NCBI GenBank assembly: GCA_963575745.1
Contig: CAUYUJ010004752.1
Span: 1-64,000 of the forward strand
DNA: 64,000 nucleotides
Reading direction: 5' to 3'
From: Prorocentrum cordatum
Lineage: Eukaryota; Sar; Dinophyceae; Prorocentrales; Prorocentraceae
The position numbers and the translations under genes were made by a program. Shown in pieces: positions 1 through 11,844 of this stretch. The notes below the pieces were generated by a model. The model was given only the letters and a program-made list of their open reading frames with translations. It was not told the DNA's origin and ran no database searches. Each line of letters opens with the position of its first letter. Positions within the stretch are counted from its first letter, which is position 1.

Positions 1-2455
1 GTGAAATCAGACACCACGCAAAAACACCACGCAAATACACTACGCAAAAACACCACGCGAACGCTGGAGGGTGAATTAGACATCACGCAAATACACCACG
101 CAAAAACACCACGCAAAAACACCACGTAGCGTTTTTGCGTGGTGTTTTTGCGTGGTGTGTTTGCGTGGTGTTTTTGTGCGCCGCTGGGGCGGCGCGGGGA
201 CGCAGTGGGGCAGGTCGCGGTTCACGTGGTGTGTTTTTGCGTGGTGTTTTTGCGTGGTGTATTTGCGTAGTGTATTTGTGCGCCGCTGGGGCGGCGCGGG
301 GACGCAGTGGGGCAGGTCGGCGTGTTTTTTTGTTCTGCGTGGTGTTTTTGCGTGGTGTATTTGCGTGGTGTTTTTGTGCGCCGCTGGGGCGGAGCGGGGA
401 CGCAGTGGGGAAAGGTCGCGGTTCACGTGGTGCTTTTGAGTGGTGTTTTTGCGTTGTGTTTTTTTGCACCGCTGTGGCGGCGCCAGAGCGCCGTGGGACA
501 GGTCGCGGTTCACGTGGTGTGTTTTTGCGTGGTGTTTTTGCGTGGTGTATTTGCGTAGTGTATTTGTGCGCCGCTGGGGCGGCGCGGGGACGCAGTGGGG
601 CAGGTCGCGGTTCACGCGGCGTGTTTTTGCGTGGTGTTTGCGTGCGCCGCTGGAGCGGCGCCGGAGCGCCGTGGGGCGGGTCGCGGTTTACGTGGTGTTT
701 TTGCGTGGTGTTTGCGTGCGCCACTGGAGAGGCGCAGGGGCGCAGTGGGGCAGGTCGCGGTTTACGTTGTGTTTTTGCGTTGTGTTTTTGCGCTGTTTGC
801 GTGCGCCACTGGAGCGGCGCAGGGGCGCCGTGGGGCAGGTCGCGGTTTACGTGGTGTCTTTGCGTGGTGTTTGCGTGCGCCGCTGGAGCGGCGCCGGAGC
901 GCCGTCGGGCAGGTCACGGTTTGCGTGGTGTTATTTTTTTGTTTCCGCGTGGTGTTTTTGCGTGGTGTTTGCGTGCGCCACTGGAGCGGCGCAGGGGCGC
1001 CGTGGGGCAGGCCGCGGTTTACGTTGTGTTTTTTTTGCGTTGTGTTCGCGTGCGCCGCTGGAGCGGCGCGGGGGCGCAGTGGGGCATTTCGCGGTTTACG
1101 TGGTGTTTTTGCGTGGTGTTTTTGCGTGGTGTTTGCGTGCGCCGCTGGAGCGGGGCAAGGGCGCAGTGGGGCGGGTCGCGGTTTACGTGGTGTTTTTGCG
1201 TGGTGTTTTTGCGTGGTGTTTGCGTGCTCCGCTGGAGCGGCGCAGGAGCGCAGCTGGAGCGCCGCCGCAGCCCGCTGCAGCGCCGCTGCAGCACCCCAGG
1301 AGCGCAGTGGGGCAGGTCGCGGTTTACGTGGTGTTTTTGCGTGGTGTTTTTGCGTTGTGTTTGCGTGCACCGCTGGAGCGGCGCCGGAACGCCGTGGGGC
1401 GGGTCGCGGTTTACGTGGTGTTTCTTGCGTGGTGTTTGCGTGCGCCGCTGGAGCGGCGCCAGAGCGCCGTGGGGCGGGTCGCGGTTTACGTGGTGTTTTT
1501 GCGTGGTGTTTGCGTGCGCCGCTGGAGCGGCGCCGGAGCGCCGTGGGGCGGGTCGCAGTTTACGTGGTGTTTTTGCGTGGTGTTTGCGTGCGCCGCTGGA
1601 GCGGCGCGTCTTTGCGTGGTGTTTTTGCGTGGTGTTTGCGTGCGCCGCTGGAGCGGGGAGTCTATGCGTGGTGTTTTTGCGTGGTGTTTGCGTGCGCCGC
1701 TGGAGCGGGGAGTCTTTGCGTGGTGTTTTTGCATGGTGTTTGCGTGCGCCGCTGGAGCGGGGAGTCTTTGCGTGGTGTTTTTGCGTGGTGTTTGCGTGCG
1801 CCGCTGGAGCGGCGCCGGAGCGCCGTGGGGTGGGTCGCGGTTTACGTGGTGTTTTTGCGTGGTGTTTGCATACGCCGCTGGAGCGGCGGTTTACGTGGTG
1901 TTTTTGCGTGGTGTTTGCGGGCGCCGCTGGAGCGGCGCCGGAGCGCCGTGGGGCGGGTCACGGTTCACGTAGTGTTTTTGCGTGGTGTTTGCGTGCGCCG
2001 CTGGAGCGGCGCCGGAGCGCCGTGGGGTGGGTCACGGTTTACGTGGTGTTTTTGCGTGGTGTTTGCGTGCGTCGCTGGAGCGGCGCGTCTTCGCGTGGTG
2101 TTTGCGTGCGTCGCTGGAGCGGCGCGTCTTTGCGTGGTGTTTGCGTGCGTCGCTGGAGCGGCGCGTCTTTGCGTGGTGTTTGCGTGCGTCGCGGGAGCGG
2201 CGCGTCTTTGCGTGGTGTTTGCGTGCGTCGCTGGAGCGGCGCGTCTTTGCGTGGTGTTTGCGTGCGTCGCTGGAGCGGCGCGTCTTTGCGTGGTGTTTGC
2301 GTGCGTCGCTGGAGCGGCGCGTCTTTACGTGGAGTCTTTACGTGGTGTCTTTACGTGGAGTCTTTACGTGGAGTCTTTACGTGGAGTCTTTACGTGGAGT
2401 CTTTACGTGGAGTCTTGACGTGGAGTCTTGACGTGGAGTCTTGACGTGATGTTTT
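1..2455. repeat. GC-rich satellite with GCGTGGTG core
   Basis: A degenerate tandem array whose units combine the core GCGTGGTGTTTTT, a self-complementary segment of the form GCGCCGCTGGAGCGGCGC, and a spacer resembling GTGGGGCGGGTCGCGG. Units vary from about 40 to 90 bp, and the GCGTGGTG core may be present once or several times per unit. The first ~125 bases carry the reverse complement (ACCACGCAAAAAC), so the array changes direction near 126. It lies open in several frames on both strands, giving a 769-residue frame, but that is only because the repeat lacks stop codons. The array continues beyond the left edge of the window. Confidence 0.9.
2321..2447. repeat. 13 bp tandem array (GTCTTTACGTGGA)
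   Basis: About ten copies of a 13 bp unit close the satellite. The unit looks derived from the satellite core by change of GCGTGGTG to ACGTGGAG, with later copies shifting TTTACG to TTGACG. Confidence 0.8.
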
Positions 2456-2460
2456 TACGT

Positions 2461-2605
2461 GGTGTATTTTATTTCACCATTAAGGTATTTTATTTCACCA
2501 TTAAGAAATTCTATTTCACCATTAAGGTATTCTATTTCACCATTAAGAAATTCAATTTCACCATTAAGAGATCTATTTCACCATTACAACGCTTATTTCA
2601 CCATT
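2461..2605. repeat. 21 bp AT-rich tandem array (ATTTCACCATTAAG)
   Basis: Seven or so copies of a 21 bp unit containing ATTTCACCATTAAG. It is AT-rich against a strongly GC-rich background and directly abuts the GC satellite. No gene is seen from here to 2755. Confidence 0.85.
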
Positions 2606-2755
2606 AGGAGAAACCGTCTAAGAAACTGTGCTGGCGCAACTGGGGACCGAAATCAGATCGGCAAGGTGGTTTGCCACACCTTATGTAGCCGCGAGGGCGT
2701 TTACCGATGGGAAATTCCTGGCGCATCTCAAAGACTGCGCTGGAATTTCAGCATG

Positions 2756-3040
2756 AGCCGAGGAGGCCCCAGGAAACCTCAGGAGGCCCCAGGAGGCCTC
2801 AGGAGGCCCCAGGAGCTTGCAGCAAGCCCCAACGAACCCCAGGAAGCCCCAGGAGGCTTCAGGAGGGCTCAGGAAGCCCCAGGAGGTGCCAGGAAGCTTC
2901 AGGAAGCCCTAATTAGGAGTTGCCAGGAAGTCCTGGGGAACCCCAGGAAGCCCCCGGACGCCTCAGGAGGCCCCAGGAGGATCCACGACGCCCTGGGGAA
3001 GCCCCGGGAAGCCCCAGGATGCTCCAGGAGACCCTGCGAG
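2756..3040. repeat. CCCAGGAGG/CCAGGAAGC short tandem array
   Basis: Degenerate 9-12 bp units (CCCCAGGAGGCCTCAGGAGG type). All frames are open and read as P/G/R/Q-rich peptides, which are artefacts of the repeat. Confidence 0.8.
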
Positions 3041-3059
3041 GCGCCATGGGGGCCCGAGG

Positions 3060-3480
3060 CGCTCGACGAGTTGGCGAGCGAAAAATATGCGACGCACCTT
3101 AGCGGGAGCGCATCTTTCAGAAGACATGCGCGCAACGCCGAAGCGAGAGCGACATTTCGCCCTGTCGCGCGCGATGTGCACCGCGCCCCACTCCTGCCAC
3201 GCATTTCGCACAGCCGACGGCAAGAAAATCCTCGCTGAGAAGAAATATGTCGACTTTGTACTAATTTTTGACAAGTAGGATGGCCCCTCCCGCTTGGGGT
3301 TGCCCCAGACGTCCGCGCGCGATGTGCGCCGCGTCCCATTCCTGCTACGCATTTCGCATCGTCGACGACAAGACAGGACATGTTGAGAGGAAAAACGGAG
3401 ACTTTGTATTGGTTGTTTACAGTCAAGATGGGAGGGCCCGGATGGGGCTGCTACCGTCTGGACAGAGGGGGGGAGTAAGA
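3060..3480. repeat. two diverged tandem copies of a ~149 bp unit
   Basis: The motif CGCGCGATGTGC followed by a CACTCCTGC-type block and ACGCATTTCGCA begins near 3167 and again near 3316. Short open frames here are not recognisable proteins. Confidence 0.6.
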
Positions 3481-3499
3481 GTATATTCCAGTAAGGAGT

Positions 3500-3885
3500 C
3501 AAGATAGGAGGAGGATGAGGAGGAGGAGGAGGAGGAGCAGCAGCAGCAGCAGGAAGAGGAAGATACTGTAATGAGCTGGAAGAGGTCGATGAAGAGTGGA
3601 GACCATGGGTGGAAGAGGCCGAGGGGAATGTAAAGGGGAATGCATGTGGAATAACGTCGGAGACGGATGAAAAGGGGAGAAATGGGAGGATGGGGGAGGA
3701 TGACGAGGAGGAAGGAAGAATAGGTAAGGGGGACGGAAAGGGGGAGGGGAGGAGGATGAGGAAGGAGTAGGAACGAGTAGAAATGAGGACAAGTAGGAGG
3801 AGGATGGGGAGAAGGAGGAGGAGGAGGAGGAGGAGGAGGAGGAGGAGGAGGAGGAGGAGGAGGAGAGGGAGCAGCAGCTGAAGGC
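3500..3885. repeat. GGA-rich microsatellite field
   Basis: Purine-rich plus strand with interrupted (GGA)n and a cleaner run near 3815-3862. It reads as poly-Ser/Pro/Leu on the minus strand and should not be taken as protein. From 3890 to 4142 I see only unique non-coding sequence. Confidence 0.85.
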
Positions 3886-4142
3886 GGGAGAAAGAGCGGA
3901 GAGAGGGAGGAATAGAATGATGAGCAGCAACAGTGGCTGGGGCGGGGGGACAGATCTGCGCGCAACCTCGGATCGCAACCACTCTGGGCTCTGGCGCTGC
4001 ATGATCGGTAGGATCGCCCAAACTGTTGACTGTTCATACCGTACTCTTCCCCCCACGTGCTCCTCCGCCTTCTTGTCGTCATAAGAGGGGGGTGCGGAGA
4101 AGCAGAGACGGCGCGGAGAACGCCGACAAGGGGTCGGATTAA

Positions 4143-4295
4143 GTCGGGCGTGCCCCCCTACAGGGGGATTTCCGACGAAAAAATTCAAATACCCCGAAAA
4201 TACTCCCAAATGGTCAAAACATACTCAAAAAATAGTCCCCAGACTATTTTTTCCACTATTTTTGAATATTCCCCCTGTAGAGGGACAGGCCCGAC
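4143..4295. mobile_element. MITE family A, copy 1 (TTAA-flanked)
   Basis: A 153 bp AT-rich element with imperfect terminal inverted repeats of about 27 bp. The left end is GTCGGGCGTGCCCCCCTAC; the right end read in reverse is GTCGGGCCTGTCCCTCTAC. The left flank is TTAA and the right flank TGAA, consistent with a TTAA target duplication with one mutation. The interior carries no open frame and resembles the copies at 10360 and 14514. TTAA duplications are characteristic of piggyBac-type elements; assignment to that superfamily is inference from the flanks only. Confidence 0.7.
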
Positions 4296-4379
4296 TGAAG
4301 GGTAGGACGAGGAGGACGACGGACACGAAGATGCGGAGGAGGATCATCGGTGCAGGCTGCGGCAGCGGGCGCACCGGAT

Positions 4380-4673
4380 CAGGAGGAGGAGAACAAGGGA
4401 GGAGGAGAGGGAGGAGGACGAGGAGGGATCGGGAGGGATCGGGAGAGGGGAGGGAGGAGGAGGGGAGGAGGGAAGGAGGGAAGAGGGAGGAGGTGGAGGA
4501 GGATGAAGAGAAGGTGGAGGAGGAAAGGAGGAGGGAAGAGGGATGATGATGATGATGATGCTGATGATGATGATGAGGAGGAGGAGGAGGAGGAGGAGGA
4601 GGAGGAGGAGGAGGGAGGAGGAGGAGGAGGTGGACGTATGATAATGAGGTTGCGGAACAACAACACTGCAGAA

Positions 4674-4708
<35 letters not shown>

Positions 4709-4730
4709 GAGAGACTCAGAGCGCGGGCGG
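4380..4730. repeat. GGA, GAT and GA microsatellites
   Basis: Interrupted (GGA)n with a short (GAT)n patch near 4544-4575 and a (GA)n run near 4672-4712. The following stretch to 5125 is GC-rich and has no recognisable gene. Confidence 0.85.
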
Positions 4731-5125
4731 CCTACGCCAGCGCGGACAAGTGATGGAGGAGGAGGGGTATCAACAAAGAAGCTGGAAGACTACTTTTCCG
4801 CGAGCGCGCGCGCGAGCGTCGCGCGTCGCGCGCGCGCCTCGGCGGCATCCGAGCCGGGAAGCTCCCTGTCAGGTGGCAACCCTGGACTTGTTGAGGTACT
4901 GCGGGTGCAAGAACACGGCCTGGGAAGTTTCACAATGGCGCAGAACGAACGGTGGCATGCTCGCGCCGGAGAATATGTCACCGTGAGCTTGTGCGCAACA
5001 CGCGAGCCAGGCCGTTTCACCTCCCCTCCCTCGTCGGGGAACCTTCCCAGACTCGCACCCCAGGCCCCCCCTATCCCTCCAAGACTGCTCCAAATCAGCT
5101 TCCAAGGTGAAGGTTGGATGTTGTA

Positions 5126-5300
5126 AATGGATAATGTGCGCTGCCCAGAGCCAGAACCTCGTTTTGAAAACGAGCCGCACTCGATGCATGTAATGTTTGG
5201 AGCTCTGGAAATGAATGTGCGCGGAGCTAATAGGAGAGCAATATTTCGAAAACGAGCCGCCCTCCATCCACGTAGAATTTGGAACCCGATCTGTAGCATC
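5126..5300 (-). repeat. 83 bp family, inverted partial copies
   Basis: On the minus strand this reads as two units of the repeat found in tandem at 42.84-43.16 kb and 57.0-57.4 kb: a GCGCACATTC block, then a ~20 bp spacer, then GGGCGGCTCGTTTTC-like sequence. Orientation is opposite to the other loci. Confidence 0.6.
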
Positions 5301-5539
5301 ACACTGTGCGAGGAAATCTCAGGTGAATGCCCAGAGCGTCCGACTGACACGTTTGGTGATACGACGAAGAGAATTCATTTACTAGAACCATCGCGCGCTT
5401 CGCGCGCGCTCAAATTCTACCTGTCTTGGAGCCTGACATGACATGCGGAAAGGCCGTGCCCAAATTCGCCGGCCCAACGGGCCAGAGGCGTGCAAAGATC
5501 TCCGGTAACTTGTTAACAATATTTCTAGTTCGCGCGCGC

Positions 5540-5815
5540 GGAGCGGCCCCTGGGGGCCCCCGGACGAAAAGTACCCCGGCAAGGTCCCGAGAGAAGCCCG
5601 GGAGAAGCCACCAGACCACTCCAGGGGAGGATATTTTTCGACACCCCTCACGAGGATCGTGGCCTCCGAGGGAGGAGCCGCAATCGACTACCCCCAAGAG
5701 CCCCCCAAGAGGCCCTGGGGGCCTCCAAAACGCCGCCAAGGAGCCCCAAGAGACTCCCAAGAGGTCCCCAAGAGGCCCCCAAGAGGCCCTAAAGAGGGCT
5801 CCAGGGCCGGCGGCA
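5540..5815. repeat. CCCAAGAG/CCCCAAGAGG short array
   Basis: Degenerate CCCAAGAGGCCC units, of the same type as the much longer array at 21.85-25.87 kb. The flank 5301-5540 is unique and non-coding. Confidence 0.7.
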
Positions 5816-7970
5816 TGAGCGAAGCGATTAAATAATCGGGAAATTGGATTTCGGCACCAGTGCGCTCGTGGCTAAAAAGCGCGATGACGGTTAGTACTCG
5901 GATTCGCGGGGAGGGGTGCGCAAACATATACAGGTACCCATACTACTTGTAACCATCTGTGCCCCCTCTGCTGCTGTCCCGCCCCCCAGCCGCCGCACTT
6001 TACAGCAGCCAGCAGTAGGCGAGGAGGGGGAGGAGGAATAGGCAAGGCAGGGACCGTATGGACACATGTGCAGGGGAGAGTGCACTTGGACAGGGAGGCC
6101 GCGGCGCCATGGGACAGCAGCGGGGCCTCATATACGATCCCGCACGCCTGGGAGAAAGCGGGTCGCTCCGAGTACCTCCAGCGACGGGCTTTAGACCTAC
6201 ACTCTCGACTTCCGTAGGCGCAGAAGCTAGGCAGCTAGGACCCTGGACCTTCTGCTGCTCCTCCATCCAAGAACTGGACAATGGACATTGGTAGAGAGCC
6301 CTGGCATCCCGATCCGTGGCTTACCATCTACGTACTGGGCGGGGCCACGTGTCGATGGTGGTAATGACAAGCGTCCCACGTGTCCGTGTCCAGAGCAACC
6401 AGCATGAGAGGGACAAGCGCACGTTGCCAGAGAACTGCAAACAGCAGTCGCTCCTTTTGCTGCGTGATGTCTGCTCCGCCTGCCAAGCAAAGGGGCATTT
6501 TTCTCTGCGTTCTATCGAACGATCGGTGGCCAGCACCATCTGAATTCTCGGGCGAGAGGAGGAGGAGGAGGAGGAGGAGGAGGAGGAGGAGGAGGAGGAG
6601 GAGGAGGAGGAGGAGGAGGAGCGACTCACAAGGCCAGAGAACGGACACAAGAACAGCACATGCGCCTTACAAGCAGGCTCGCCGCCCTGCCGCCGTGGGC
6701 GACGTGCAACGACCCGCCTGCTGCCTTTCTTCCTCCCCCCCTCCGCCTCCGAGCCCACATCCGCTCAGGCACCGCAGAGAGGCGCAGCCTTCCCCTACAG
6801 TCGGGGCGTTGACCTAAGGAACCCTAAATCAGGAACGAGGCCCCTTTTTCCATGAGTTCAACTTCGATTTCCCATCGAGAACCTACGGAAAACAGAAGGC
6901 AAACTGTGAAACAATTAAAGAACACGGAGCCCCTCCCAAACGAGAAGGGTTCCTTCTTCAGCGCCCCGACTGTATTTCCGAAGCCACGCGCGCGGCCAAG
7001 ATGCTCAGAGTGACCACGTGGCCACCACCCGCCGATCTCGGTCCTCGTCCTCCCGAACTTCATACCCCTCCTGGTCCTCTTGCCCCTCCTTCCCACCAAG
7101 TTATTCCTCCTCCACCTCCTGATCACCCTACCCCCTGCGCCTCTGACTCCCCCAGGATGGCTCCAGAAGAAAAGACCGGGCCGGCACCAGACCAGACACA
7201 GTTTCCGCATTCCCCTTCGGAACGAAGCGGCCCTTTAGAGGCCCTTTCGTCACCCCCGCGTAGGTCACCCCGCCTTAACACCCGCCCGACCGAAACAGAC
7301 TGGACCAGAACGGTCCTTCTCTGCCTTGGACAGGAATGCCGATGCTGGGCCGTTCTGTTTGGCGCGGACCAGGAAGGATCCGTGCAGCTTGAGCGCCAGG
7401 AGGCACCAGGAGAGGGCGAGAGGATGGAGGAGGAATGGGAACAATGATGGGGACAATCTACTCGGGCTCCAAATTTCACGCTTCGCGCTGCGCGAGGCGC
7501 GAGGCGCGACATGCGAACAACTGCGCTCTCTCGCGCCGCCACCCGAATGAGAGAAGAGGAGGACGAGGAGGAGGGGTTCGGAAAAGGAACGAGGACCGCG
7601 AAGCGCGAATAACTTCGCGAATCACTTCGCGCCCTCGTGTGAGCCCTTGATACAGGTGCGACGGCACGCCTCGTTTGATATCCTATCTCTCCCTGCCACC
7701 CTTTCCCATGGAACCGTTTTTTCTCTATCAGTGGGCGCGTGTCCTTGCCGACCAGCAGCTCCGGCCAAAAGGCCAGGGGAGCTGCATGCACAGGAGGAGC
7801 AGGTGGCGGGATGACGAGAAGACGAGCTGGAGGAAAAGGACGCGGACGAACAACAGCAGCAGCGGGAACTGGAGTGGAAGGAGCGGGAGGAACAGGAGGA
7901 CCAAGGGAAGGCGGAGGGAAATGAGGGGGGCGACAATGATGAAGACACGCTAGGATCCAGAAAAGTGGCC
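5816..7970. other. no supportable gene; one GGA tract
   Basis: Mostly unique sequence. The only repeats I see are a clean (GGA)n run near 6559-6620 and CGCGAAGCGCG-like small palindromes near 7478-7635. Open frames are short, overlap on both strands and match nothing I know. Confidence 0.5.
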
Positions 7971-7974
7971 CGCG

Positions 7975-8210
7975 CTGGGGCGAGAGCGCCATTCTGAACG
8001 ACGGGAGCAAAGCGCCGATCCGAAAACGAGGCCCACTCTGCAGCGGGAGCACCAATTTGAAGCATCGAAGGCCATCGGTTTTTTGAAAAAACATTCGAGA
8101 ACCAAATATTGAAATCCTGTATCCAAATCAGCACGCGGAAAAAGCCCAGCATCCTCCGCACGGCATCAGGGGAAAGAGGAAACGGAATTGAATGTTTAAG
8201 GAAAGGGACG
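7975..8210 (+). repeat. diverged copy of the 17.3/31.6 kb repeat family
   Basis: Contains the GCAGCGGGAGCACC and CATCAGGGGAAAGAGG blocks that characterise the duplicated repeats at 17.26, 31.63 and (inverted) 57.78 kb. It is diverged, and its ends are approximate. Confidence 0.45.
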
Positions 8211-8389
8211 GAGAGTTGACACATAAGACATAAGCCAAGACGCGCATGCGGATGCATGGCATCCTCGAAGTAGTTGGGACACGAAACATGTCACGCACAA
8301 TAAGACGTGCGCTCGCAGTTGCCTCGATTTGTCACGTGCGGACAACGAGTTCTGTGTCACAGTGTGTTTCCCACCAGAGCGCAGCGCAC

Positions 8390-8520
8390 ATACGTCTTCA
8401 ACGTAATCAACAACTACACGAAAAGAGGACGGCTCTGCTCCAACATATGATTTTGGTATTAACGCCACGCACGCTTATCTTCAATATTGCCCATACTTGC
8501 ACGGACGCAAGACGGCTTCG
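8390..8520 (+). repeat. diverged units of the 83 bp family
   Basis: Two blocks of the form GCGCACATACGTCTTCAAC and CGCACGCTTATCTTCAA match the CGCACATTCGTTTTCAAC signature of the 83 bp tandem repeat at 57 kb. The surrounding sequence to 8970 is unique with no gene seen. Confidence 0.45.
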
Positions 8521-8970
8521 CTGTTACCGCATGTTTTGGGGTTGGGATGTCCTTGTTGCTGGCGACCAGAGGTCTAAAAATGCGTAACAACTGAAACGAA
8601 TCGGGGTTCCTTGCGTGCCCTGGCGCGCCGCCAGGAAGCCGCATTCAACCTGAGCGCGTTCCCAGCTAGGGCTGATCCGACCACTGCTTGCGAACATGTG
8701 CTCACGAATCGTTCGCGAACCGCTCGCTGCAAACATTTCTTCCCCGCAACCTACCCGCCCTTGACAAGGCCTATGGGGTCCTTGGAATCTGCGAACAGAG
8801 AATTCTAAACTGCTGGCGAACCGTCTTCGAACATCCAAACACGACCTTTTTCCGTCGGCGGCGAGGCAGACATGCACCAGCGAACAGCGATCCGGGCAAC
8901 CGATACGCGAATTGGCCGGCGCGCAGGGGGGGGAGCAAGACAGACGGGCGGCCGCAAAGGACAGGAGTGA

Positions 8971-9128
8971 ATGGGGCCCAAGGACACACAAATAAATACA
9001 CATAAATAAAAATATTCCCTTTATTTTCCATATTTTTAGAAAAATTGTCGACCCCGCCACTTCCCATATTTCCCCATGTTTTCCTGGGGACGACGATTAA
9101 TTGTGTCTGTGGTTTTTCCCCTCCTGAA
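8971..9128 (+). repeat. dispersed ~160 bp repeat family B, copy 1
   Basis: Starts GGGGCCCAAGGACACACAAA and ends with a block ATTAATTGTGTCTGTGG plus a C-rich tail. The same start and end blocks occur at 11577, 28507, 39112 and 41216 in the same orientation. It is non-coding and AT-rich inside, with a conserved GTCGACGATT-like segment near the 3' end. Confidence 0.75.
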
Positions 9129-9129
9129 A

Positions 9130-9775
9130 AAGGAAACGGAGGGTACTCAGACGCGGAAGAGTCCCAAGCCGAGTGCGCCGGCGCGGCCAGCAGCGGCAGC
9201 GGGGGCCGTGGCAGCAGCCGGGCCGCGGCGCCGGTGCAATCACGGACGCTGCCGCTGCTCAGTACGAGGTAGGGCAAGTCGTACACAGTGCTGGCGTGCA
9301 GGTCGGGGACTGCAGAGAGCAAAATGCTGTGCCCACCGAGTGGATGGCTGGGGGAAGGTGCGCCCTAGCGCAAACGAACATCCGAACACGAACATGCTTG
9401 TCCTTGGACGCCCGGAATGGGTACGGAAAGAATGGGTACAGTGCCCAGCAACAAGTGTTGTCCCAAACCAACAGTGGCCGCTGTTGGGCAGGCGGCCTTC
9501 TGCCTCGAATGGACACAGGCCGCGGCGGCGTGGACAGCGAGTCCTGTTCAAAATGAACCAGATCCGCTGTTGGGCATTGCACCCATTCTCTCCGTGCCCA
9601 TTTCGTTCGTGCAGATTGTCGTCCCCGCTGCGAGCACGCTGCCAGGCCCGCCTGGGTTCCCAGGCGTCTTCGACGTCATCTGCGCGCCTTGGTGCTTCCG
9701 CCGCGGGCGCAACGGAGGGCGCGGTGCGCCTGGCAGTAAGGAAAGGGTGGCCATAGGGCTGCCCCGCGCGCGCGG
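9130..9775. other. no supportable gene
   Basis: GC-rich unique sequence with small internal echoes such as ACATCCGAACACGAACATG. The open frames on both strands are unrecognised, overlap each other and lack conserved motifs. Confidence 0.4.
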
Positions 9776-9779
9776 AAAG

Positions 9780-10190
9780 AGAGGAGGAGGAGGAGGAGGA
9801 GGAGGAGGAGGAGGAGGAGGAGGAGGGGAAGCGGAGCAGGAGGAGGAGGAGGAGGAGGAGGAGGAAGAGGAAGGGGAGCAGGAGGAGGACGAGACGAGGG
9901 CTCCAACCGCTTCGATGACATAATTCGCAGTCCTGAATCCTGAGGAGGAGGAGGAGGAGGAGGAGGAGGAGGAGGAGGAGAAAGATGATGACAAGGAGGA
10001 GGGGGAGGAGGCAGAAGAGGCAGGAAGAAGGCGGGAGAGGATGAGGAGGAGGAGGAGGAACAGTAAGAATATGAAGAGGGAGAAGGAAGAAGACACAGAA
10101 GGAGAGAGGAGGGAGGGAGGAGAGGGCAAGGAGAGAAGCAGAGGCGAGGGGGAGAGAGCGGAGAGGGAGCGGCCGCGGGAGGCCGCCGAG
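9780..10190. repeat. GGA-rich microsatellite field
   Basis: (GGA)n tracts at about 9782-9830, 9838-9895 and 9940-9980, then interrupted purine-rich sequence. 10190-10359 is unique, and its short open frames are not recognised. Confidence 0.85.
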
Positions 10191-10359
10191 ACCTCAGGGG
10201 GGCACAGCGGCCGCGGGAGGTCCCGGCCTCCGCGACCTTCAGCGGCTCCTGCACGGCGGGCACCTCCTTGAACTGCTTGCCGCCCGAGTCGTACCGCATG
10301 CTGGTGGCGACCATCCTCTCCTCGGCGGCGGGGGTGGAGCGAGCGGGAAGTAGGGTCAA

Positions 10360-10460
10360 GTCGCGCTCGCCAAAAGGGTCAAATAATGCTGAACAAAATA
10401 GTCCCCAGACTATTTTTTTACTATGTTTGGATATTTCCCCTGTAGAGGGACAGGCCCGAC
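10360..10460. mobile_element. MITE family A, internally deleted copy 2
   Basis: The right half (AAATAGTCCCCAGACTATTT and a CCCTGTAGAGGGACAGGCCC end) is nearly identical to the copy at 4143. The right flank is TTAA. The left end GTCGCGCTCGCC, preceded by TCAA, is a weak match to the terminal repeat, so this 101 bp copy is either internally deleted or truncated. Confidence 0.55.
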
Positions 10461-10464
10461 TTAA

Positions 10465-11576
10465 GAGTAGGGGGCAAACGAGCCGACCTCGCTTTTGAAC
10501 ACCCCCGCTTCCAAGAGCTACCAAGCGATGCCAAGCTACGGCCCGCACTGGTCAGGCCGCTCGACGGGGAGGTGCGTGGCACGACTCGGTTTTGCCTGGA
10601 AGCGAAAGCGGGGTAGGTAATTCAAGCTCTGATAGAGAGAGGGCGCGCGCTCCGCCTTTCGCGCCGGCGACGCCTCCCCGACGGGCTCCTGGCTGGCGGT
10701 TGGTGCCAGCCATTGCGAGGGGGCGCTTGAGGGGGGGGGTAGGAGGAGGAGGAGGAGGAGGAGGAGGAGGAGGAGGAGGAGGAGGAGGAGGAGGAAGAGG
10801 AGGAGGAGGAGGAGGAGGAGGAGGAGGAGCAGGAGGAGCGCAACCACACGAGGGGTGGAGAAGGAGGAGGAAGAGGCTGCGCCTGAGCAGGAGGGGGGTG
10901 CGGGATGCCCGAGCAAGGGTTGGACGTGGGAGCCGGAGCAGAGGGAAGGGAGGGGAAGGATAGGGATGGGGATGGGGGAGAGGAGGGCCCACAGATCCAG
11001 CGTATTGAAAAAAACAAGACGGAGGTTTTTCGCCGTTTTCGGCCTCCCGAGGCCCTCGCCGGGCCTCGGGAGCGTCAAAAATCGACTCAGGACGTCAAGG
11101 CGGTCCTGGGGAATGGGTCGACATTTCTGGGGACCCCGTATTGAAAAAATCACGACATCCGATCTCTGGGGGGTAGAGGAGAGGGAGAGGTCGAGCTAGG
11201 TGCGCTCGCACCACATCTGGCATCCTACCCCTCCGACCCATCCCTTCCCACTGCGCTGTTGCTTCTATGTCTGCCGACGGGTGTCATGGCGGACTCGGAA
11301 CTCCCAAATAAACCGTTGTGTCATGCACGATCCCACGAGGTGAGCTGCGTACTTTGGATGAGGAGGTGGCGGACGAGCAGGAGGATGGGCAAGACTGAGG
11401 AGGAAGAGGAAGGATGCGTAAGGAGGAGGGCAGGGAGGAGAAGCAGGAGCAGAAGCGGGAGACGCGAGCGGAGCAGGGCACACAGGGAAAGGCGGTGGAC
11501 GGTGCCTCGCTCTTCGGGCTCCGGTGCATGGGCGCCCCCGGGAACCCCCTCTGGGAGGGTACCCTCCTCCTGGGGT
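10465..11576. other. non-coding, GGA tract and GC-rich dispersed repeat
   Basis: A clean (GGA)n tract lies at about 10740-10832. At 11010-11180 there is a GC-rich block (GGCCTCCCGAGGCCCTCGCC, then a GACGTC/TTGAAAAAATC segment) that recurs at 40.76-40.92 kb and, in reverse, at 38.97-39.09 kb and near 19.98-20.07 kb. No gene can be supported. Confidence 0.5.
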
Positions 11577-11737
11577 GAAGGGGCCCTGGGACACACAAAT
11601 AAATACACGCAAATAAGAGAATTCCCAATATGTTCCATATTTTCTGGGTTTTTTTCTTCCCCCCTACTTCCCATCTTTTCCAATACTTTGCTGGGGATCG
11701 ACGATGAATTGTGTCTTATGTTTTTTCCCCTCCTGAT
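11577..11737 (+). repeat. dispersed ~160 bp repeat family B, copy 2
   Basis: Starts AAGGGGCCCTGGGACACAC and ends near the GACGATGAATTGTGTCT block with a CCCCTCCTGA tail. Middle blocks such as TTCCATATTTTCTGGG are shared with the other copies. Confidence 0.75.
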
Positions 11738-11844
11738 GGGAGCTCCCCCGCCGCGGCGCGACGCGAGAGACGCCCCCGACAGAGCGACCGCCCGCACCGC
11801 GGCCCTTCTCGCCGGGCCTTCTTCGTCGGGAGGCTCCAATGCAA

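Noticed and set aside
135-2444. 769-residue open frame over the left satellite
   Set aside because: The repeat simply lacks stop codons; several frames on both strands are open at once and each is a repeat of short peptides.
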